This document shows, piece after piece, positions 59,864 to 64,000 of a stretch of 64,000 nucleotides of DNA; the first letter of the stretch is position 1, and every line of letters starts with the position of its first letter. Source of the DNA: Leucosporidium creatinivorum (Eukaryota; Basidiomycota; Microbotryomycetes; Leucosporidiales; Leucosporidiaceae); assembly GCA_001600635.1 (NCBI GenBank), contig BCKL01000001.1, positions 89,550-153,549 on the forward strand, in the 5' to 3' direction. The notes below the pieces were generated by a model. It made no database searches. It was not told where the DNA came from and saw only the letters and a program-made list of their open reading frames with translations. The translations under genes and the position numbers were made by a program.

Positions 59864-60418
59864 TCTTCAGCTGGAGGTCAGTCGGGCGTTCTGTTATAGC
59901 TGCCCCGTGCCCCCTCCTTTCCCGCCGCCTCTCCTCGAGCTTCTGTCCGGCGGCTCGTCGAGCTCTCGGCGCCACTCGACTCGACTTGTTTCTTCGAGCA
60001 ATCGCGATGAGGATAATTATATAGATTTCTGTTCATCCGACCCAGCAGCATCATCCCTGTACGCAGGGGCTGGTCTATGAGGAGCATATTCACTACTACT
60101 CAATCACTGATGCGATCGCCGAAGTCACGAGTTCGAGTCGAGGAGGGTGGAGAGGGAGCAGCTTTTGAGCTTCGACGAGCTAGCGCTGACTTTTTTCATC
60201 CTTCTCCTTCGCAGACCTCCCCTACTCAGGCAACTCGTCGCCCTCGTTCGCACCCCTCGCAACTCGTAAGCTTCGCTCGTCTCCCTCCCCTCCCTCTCCC
60301 GCACCTCCCTCCACTCGACCAATGCCGAGACGTGATGCTTTATATTTATTGTCACCGACGTTACCCTTCGCGGGCGGCGACTGACGACAAACACAAAACC
60401 TGATCTCCACCTTCGCTC
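59831..60418. repeat. inverted repeat, right arm (~588 bases)
   Basis: Partner of 57565-58130. It includes the RCAN stop codon (59861-59863), its presumed 3'-UTR and flank. Splice-like signals (CTTCGCAG ending at about 60211 and GTAAGC near 60257) are present in both arms, but no gene around them could be built. Confidence 0.92.
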
Positions 60419-61607
60419 ACCCCTTCGCAACTCAACTCGCTCGGCCGTATTCGAGCATGAGCTGACCTCGTCTTTCTCGTCGCTCACAGGCATCTTCATC
60501 GTCGTTCCAAACTCGCCTTCTCCGGCCTCTACTCTCCCGCCTGCACTACGTTAGTCCTCCTCCTTACTTCGGCCCACGTTCTCCTTCATCTCGGCGCTCG
60601 GCTCTCGACGATTGGGAGTGATGAATAGCCCTGATCACAGACCTGTTCTCCGCACCCTGTCCACCGTTCGAGGTTTCTCACGGCTGGATGGGGCCATGGA
60701 AGAGAATCGGCATTGGCTGACCCTTTCGTCGATGGAGCTGGCTCCGAGTTGAAGGAGAAGACAAATGACTGCGAGGAGAGCTATCGCTGACATCATTCTC
60801 TTCTTTCCGCGTTCAACAGGACCTCAAACACACCTCAACGCTTATCTTGCAGCCGATCCTTTCGCCGCCTCCCCGTAAGGCGCCCTCCCTTCATCCTTCC
60901 CAGCCCTCGGCAAGCTCGCTCGCTCTCGCATCCTTTTTGTGATGATACAGACGTTCACAGACCTGATCGCCGTCTAGCCTCGTCGACCATTCGAGGTATC
61001 TCATGGTTCGGCGAGGCCGTGGTTGATAATAATGCTCGCCAAGAGACCACTGATAGATTAGGATGCGGAGCACACGAGCGGGCTGGGAGCAAAACATTAG
61101 TACCTGAACACTCTGGAATCGAGCTGACCTTCGTCCTCGCCCTTTTCTAGCAGGCCACTTCGCCGATGGAATCTCGGTCGAGGAAGCGATGGCACAGTGT
61201 CGCTGATAGGTGCTGCAACAGCTTAGTCGTTACTTTCTCATTCTTGACGGACCTTGCGAGCGCCAGCGAGTCGTAAATAAGAGCTCCCTGCGATCCAGTG
61301 CCTTCGCCGAGTAGTCGGCCGATTCGCTGAACCGCCAAAGACAGAGAACGACCATCTGCGGCTGTCGATATCGCTCGCACATCTCCTCAGTCGGCTGGGC
61401 GCAGGTTCGAAGAAGCGCGCGAGTAACGGTGCTGAGTCGATGTATCCAGCAAGCGCTCAGGTCGACTCAGCGGCGGCGGGCTGCTCGCGAACGCGTCGCT
61501 GCAGAAGCACAGTTCTCGAGGTGAAATATAAGCGGGGGAACCGTTCTATTCGAGCTCAAAGGATCTATGCAAATGCTCTATATACAGTCTAGAACGTCGA
61601 GCCTCGT
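60419..61607. other. intergenic, 1.2 kb, with a degenerate local duplication
   Basis: No gene supported. Two stretches resemble each other: near 60637-60690 and 60955-61010, both CACAGACCTG then CCG...TCGTCC/GACCRTTCGAGGT and TCTCAYGG. They may be remnants of duplicated exons or leader sequence. The right end is the 3' flank of the small secreted protein gene. Confidence 0.4.
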
Positions 61608-62271
61608 TCAAGCGGTGCAGAGGGCGGAGGAAGCGCCGACCGAGAAGAGAGTTCCCTGGGCGAGGTTGTGCTCCTGGGTGGCCGAGACGGTGATGGGGAG
61701 GGTGATTGCGGCGATACCGCTACCGCAGACGTTGTCGCTGGAGGTGAAGACGAGTCAGCTTCGTTCTCGCTGCTCGGCTCGGCTCGGCGTCGACGTCGTC
61801 CAAGCTCAGAGCTCCTGGAGCGCGCTACATAGACCACAGCAGATGCCGAGACGAGCTACAGATGAGAGAGAATGTCACTCACTAGCTGAAGGCGCAGTTG
61901 GCGGACTTGCAAGCGACGATCTGGTCGACACCAGCTCCGGCGGCGTTGGTGTAGGGAAGGCAAGCTCCCGAGGCGACGGTGGTGGTCGAGGCGTCCTTGT
62001 AGCTGACGGCGACGATCTGTTGACATGATGCAAACGCGGAGGGCACGCGAAGTCGACGTGAGATGAGGTAGAAAGGCGAAGAAAGTCAGCTTTGTCTGTC
62101 GCCGAGCAGTCGGACTCGGAGAGAAGCAAGATTTACGGCACCGGCAGACTGGCAGCTGGCCTGCAGCTGAGCAAAGGTGGGAGCCATAGCAGCACGCTGA
62201 ACGATGGGCTGAGGAGCGGCGTAGGCGACCGAGGCGGCGGCAAGAGCGGCGAAGGGGAGGGAGAAGTGCAT
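61608..62271 (-). CDS. small secreted protein, 132 aa
   Basis: Three exons: 62137-62271, 61883-62016 and 61608-61737. A clear signal peptide (HFSLPFAALAAASVAYAAPQ) is cut near residue 19-20. The mature part has a short pro-like segment (PIVQR) and four to six Cys (SCQSAGA, GACLPYTNAAG, ACKSANCAFS, DNVCGSG, SSALCTA), giving likely disulphides, and no membrane anchor. I do not recognise a named family; the pattern resembles small secreted proteins of basidiomycetes. The first intron has a GTAAAT donor. Possible roles (cell wall, effector-like) are guesses. Confidence 0.8.
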
Positions 62272-62928
62272 AATGTTCGGCGGAGGTTTTGAGGTGGTGA
62301 AGGGAGTTGGTGAAGGTGTGTGAAGTGAGTAGAGTGAAGGAGAAAGAGCGGGAGCGCGACTTGAGCTCGATTTTGTATCCCAACGAGATCTGTAGGTGAG
62401 GTCATGAGAAGGCCGACCCTTCCGACCAAGCCGGCAAAGGAGGTGCTGAGGGCAAACTAAGTTTGGGGATACAGTCGGGGCTGAAGGGAAGGCTTGATGA
62501 AAGTCTGGACTCTGCCACAACACCTGGAAAGCGTTGAAAGGCTTTCCTACGCCTGCAGGAAGGTAGGCTCGGCGCATCGCTCAGCCCAGCTGCTCTGGGG
62601 CTTGTGCTCCTTAGTGGTGCAGTCTGAAAGAGCGAGATGCGCGCCGAGGATTGTACTGCACCGCAGCGTGAGGTCATGCCCCCCTCTACACCAGAGCGAC
62701 GAGGGCATCATCCTCGCGCGACCCTTCGCGACTCGAGCTGAGGGGGCGTTTAGCGCGAGCCTCCCCGCAGGATGAAGGAAGAAAGATTGTCGTGGTTGTC
62801 GTAGCTACTTAAGAGCTCTGTAAGATGGTACAGACTTGCGAGAGAAGTGAGAGTTCTGTCTCGAGCTGTCTCGAGAAAGGAGGAGAGAGGCGTCGCGTCC
62901 AACGAAAGCTTTCCACTTCTGCCACATC
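62272..62928. other. divergent intergenic region
   Basis: Promoter of the small secreted protein on the left and upstream flank of an F-box leader on the right. GTAGCTAC, an 8-base palindrome, lies near 62802. No gene is supported. Confidence 0.4.
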
Positions 62929-63267
62929 CTTGCTCGTCTCGCTGCTCGACTCGCTACGGACGACAAAGCTACAGAAAGACTCGCACTTGCTCTACTAAGC
63001 TCCACTACCGGACCAGCTCTCGCTCAGCTTTCGACGCCTTTCGTCGCGTGCTCTCAACTCGCCGGAAACGAGCTCAAAGGATTAGATCGAAGCTGCTCAG
63101 CGCTGGCTGAGCGGAAAAGTCATGACGCGTTCGAACGGCTGGAGAAGCCTGCAGAGCAGGTTCAAGGATGTCTGTGGCGCATCAGCATTATGTCTTGCAT
63201 ATAGAGCATATGAGCTGACTTTATCTCCTTTCCCCCCACCAGCAGCCTCAGAACACCAAGTTCGGCG
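62929..63267 (+). promoter_or_regulatory. F-box family leader, copy 3 (diverged, shorter)
   Basis: Begins CTTGCTCGTCTCGC and continues with ACTACCGGACCAGCTCTCGC, CAGCTTTCGACG and CTCGTCGCG-like blocks, then GAGCTCAAAGGATTAG, in the same order as copy 2. The long middle part of copies 1 and 2 is missing or unrecognisable. Confidence 0.6.
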
Positions 63268-64000
63268 ATGTCTCGGTCCTCCTCGCCCGATGGGCTCTCG
63301 TCTTCCTCCGAGGTGAGCTACATCATTGCTCTGCTTGCTCAGGGAACATCAAATTGATTCTTCATACCCACAGAGCTCCGCCTCGTCGTATACCTCCTCT
63401 CGCGACCGCTTTGCCCTCCCGCCATCCGAAGCCGCCCGCCGTTTACCCCTCGAGCTGCTCGGAATGATCACCACAGAAGCTGCCAAAATTATGGACGACT
63501 CTCCCGGCGGCGGTTGGCGTGAGGCTGGCCTCTGCCTCGTTTCCAGGTCGCTCCTCCCCTTCGCGCGCGCCGGCCTTTACCACACCATCTGCGCCTACCA
63601 CTGCAGAGACTACGACAGCGAGGAGGTCGATGCGACGGAAGCGTTCGACCTTAATGACCCTTCTGCCGGGTTTTCGGACGACAGCAACGTCAGGCGGACG
63701 CTGAAGGAGAACCCTTCGCTCGGACGTCTCTGCCGAAAGCTCAGCGTCGACGTAGGATACTCGGACTACCAGGAGGACCTGGAAGACCATCCCGTGTGGA
63801 CGCGCGTCAAGGAGCTGCTGTACGCCTGTCCTGACGTCCAGAGCTTGTCTCTCTCCTCGGACGACAGCTACGCCGAGCTAGTCCTCGACACCATTTTCGC
63901 CGAGCTCGCACAGCAAGGATGGGGCTCGCAGCTCCGGTCCCTCACGGCAAGCTTCACGGGACCTGGACTCCTCTCCTTTCTCAGTAAACTTCCCCACTTG
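63268..64000 (+). CDS. F-box-like protein gene, runs off the window edge
   Basis: Exon 1 is 63268-63312 (MSRSSSPDGLSSSSE); exon 2 starts at 63374 and is open to the window edge. The F-box-like segment is RRLPLELLGMITTEAAKIMD ... GLCLVSRSLLPFARAGLYHT. Leucine-rich sequence follows (LGRLCRKLSVDVGYSDYQED, VKELLYACPDVQSLSLSSDD). This is the only family member here with no visible damage, though only part is seen. It is a likely substrate receptor of an SCF ubiquitin ligase; the target is unknown. Unlike the others it has an intron within the coding region after codon 15. Confidence 0.7.

Noticed and set aside
57565-60418. Terminal inverted repeats of a DNA transposon
   Set aside because: The enclosed gene is a host calcipressin and the arm contains that gene's own 3' end, so the arms are an inverted duplication of host sequence.

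Overview
This window is a stretch of nuclear chromosome from a compact, GC-rich, intron-dense fungal genome. Almost every gene is split by short introns (about 50-100 bases) with GTGAGT/GTAAGT/GTGCGT donors, CTGAC or CTAAC branch sites and CAG/TAG acceptors, and a fungal elongation factor 3 gene is present. The splice style, GC content and a PriA-like cysteine-rich secreted protein point to a basidiomycete. A red-yeast type (Pucciniomycotina, Microbotryomycetes, Rhodotorula-like) is my best guess, by inference only. I saw no tRNA or rRNA gene, no CRISPR and no transposon or virus-like coding sequence.

Layout. 1-9.4 kb: a RAX1-like RGS/membrane protein (+), an unknown 270-aa protein (-) and a divergently transcribed unknown 1319-aa protein (+). 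9.4-14.9 kb: a poorly organised stretch with one likely broken reading frame, a frame-conflicted gene, two unresolved bases (N), a 28-base direct repeat and an unknown Ser-rich protein (+). 14.9-18.4 kb: mitochondrial ribosome recycling factor and two small MAPEG-like membrane paralogs placed tail to tail. 19.6-23.6 kb: eEF3 (-), 11 exons. 23.9-26.8 kb: a nearly identical 0.46-kb direct repeat flanks a frameshifted F-box-like gene. 26.9-36.1 kb: aromatic-amino-acid decarboxylase (-), exostosin-type glycosyltransferase (+), mitochondrial ribosomal protein bS6m (-) and a Zn2Cys6 transcription factor (+). 36.2-44.2 kb: an MFS monocarboxylate-type transporter (-, tail to tail with the transcription factor), an unknown two-TM protein (+) and a PriA-like secreted protein with GPIKVGPS repeats (+). 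44.8-53.7 kb: a same-strand (-) run of housekeeping genes: ALG2 mannosyltransferase, TSR1 40S assembly factor and the PRP4 splicing kinase. 54.3-64 kb: a small family of F-box-like genes, two of them damaged, a calcipressin (RCAN/RCN1) gene enclosed by a 0.57-kb inverted repeat, a small secreted protein (-) and one F-box-like gene that is open but runs off the right edge.

Most genes are unrelated housekeeping functions: translation elongation and mitochondrial translation, ribosome assembly, splicing, N-glycosylation and calcineurin regulation. The distinctive part is the F-box-like family. Three members share a homologous non-coding leader, two of these with matching introns in it. Three of the four members are disrupted, and the recent duplications (direct repeat and inverted repeat) sit beside them. 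That recombination-active family is the most interesting signal here. I found no convincing new multi-gene system.

Exon borders were worked out by hand from splice signals and reading phase. For all completed gene models except the F-box-like and frame-conflicted ones, the exon lengths sum to whole codons.
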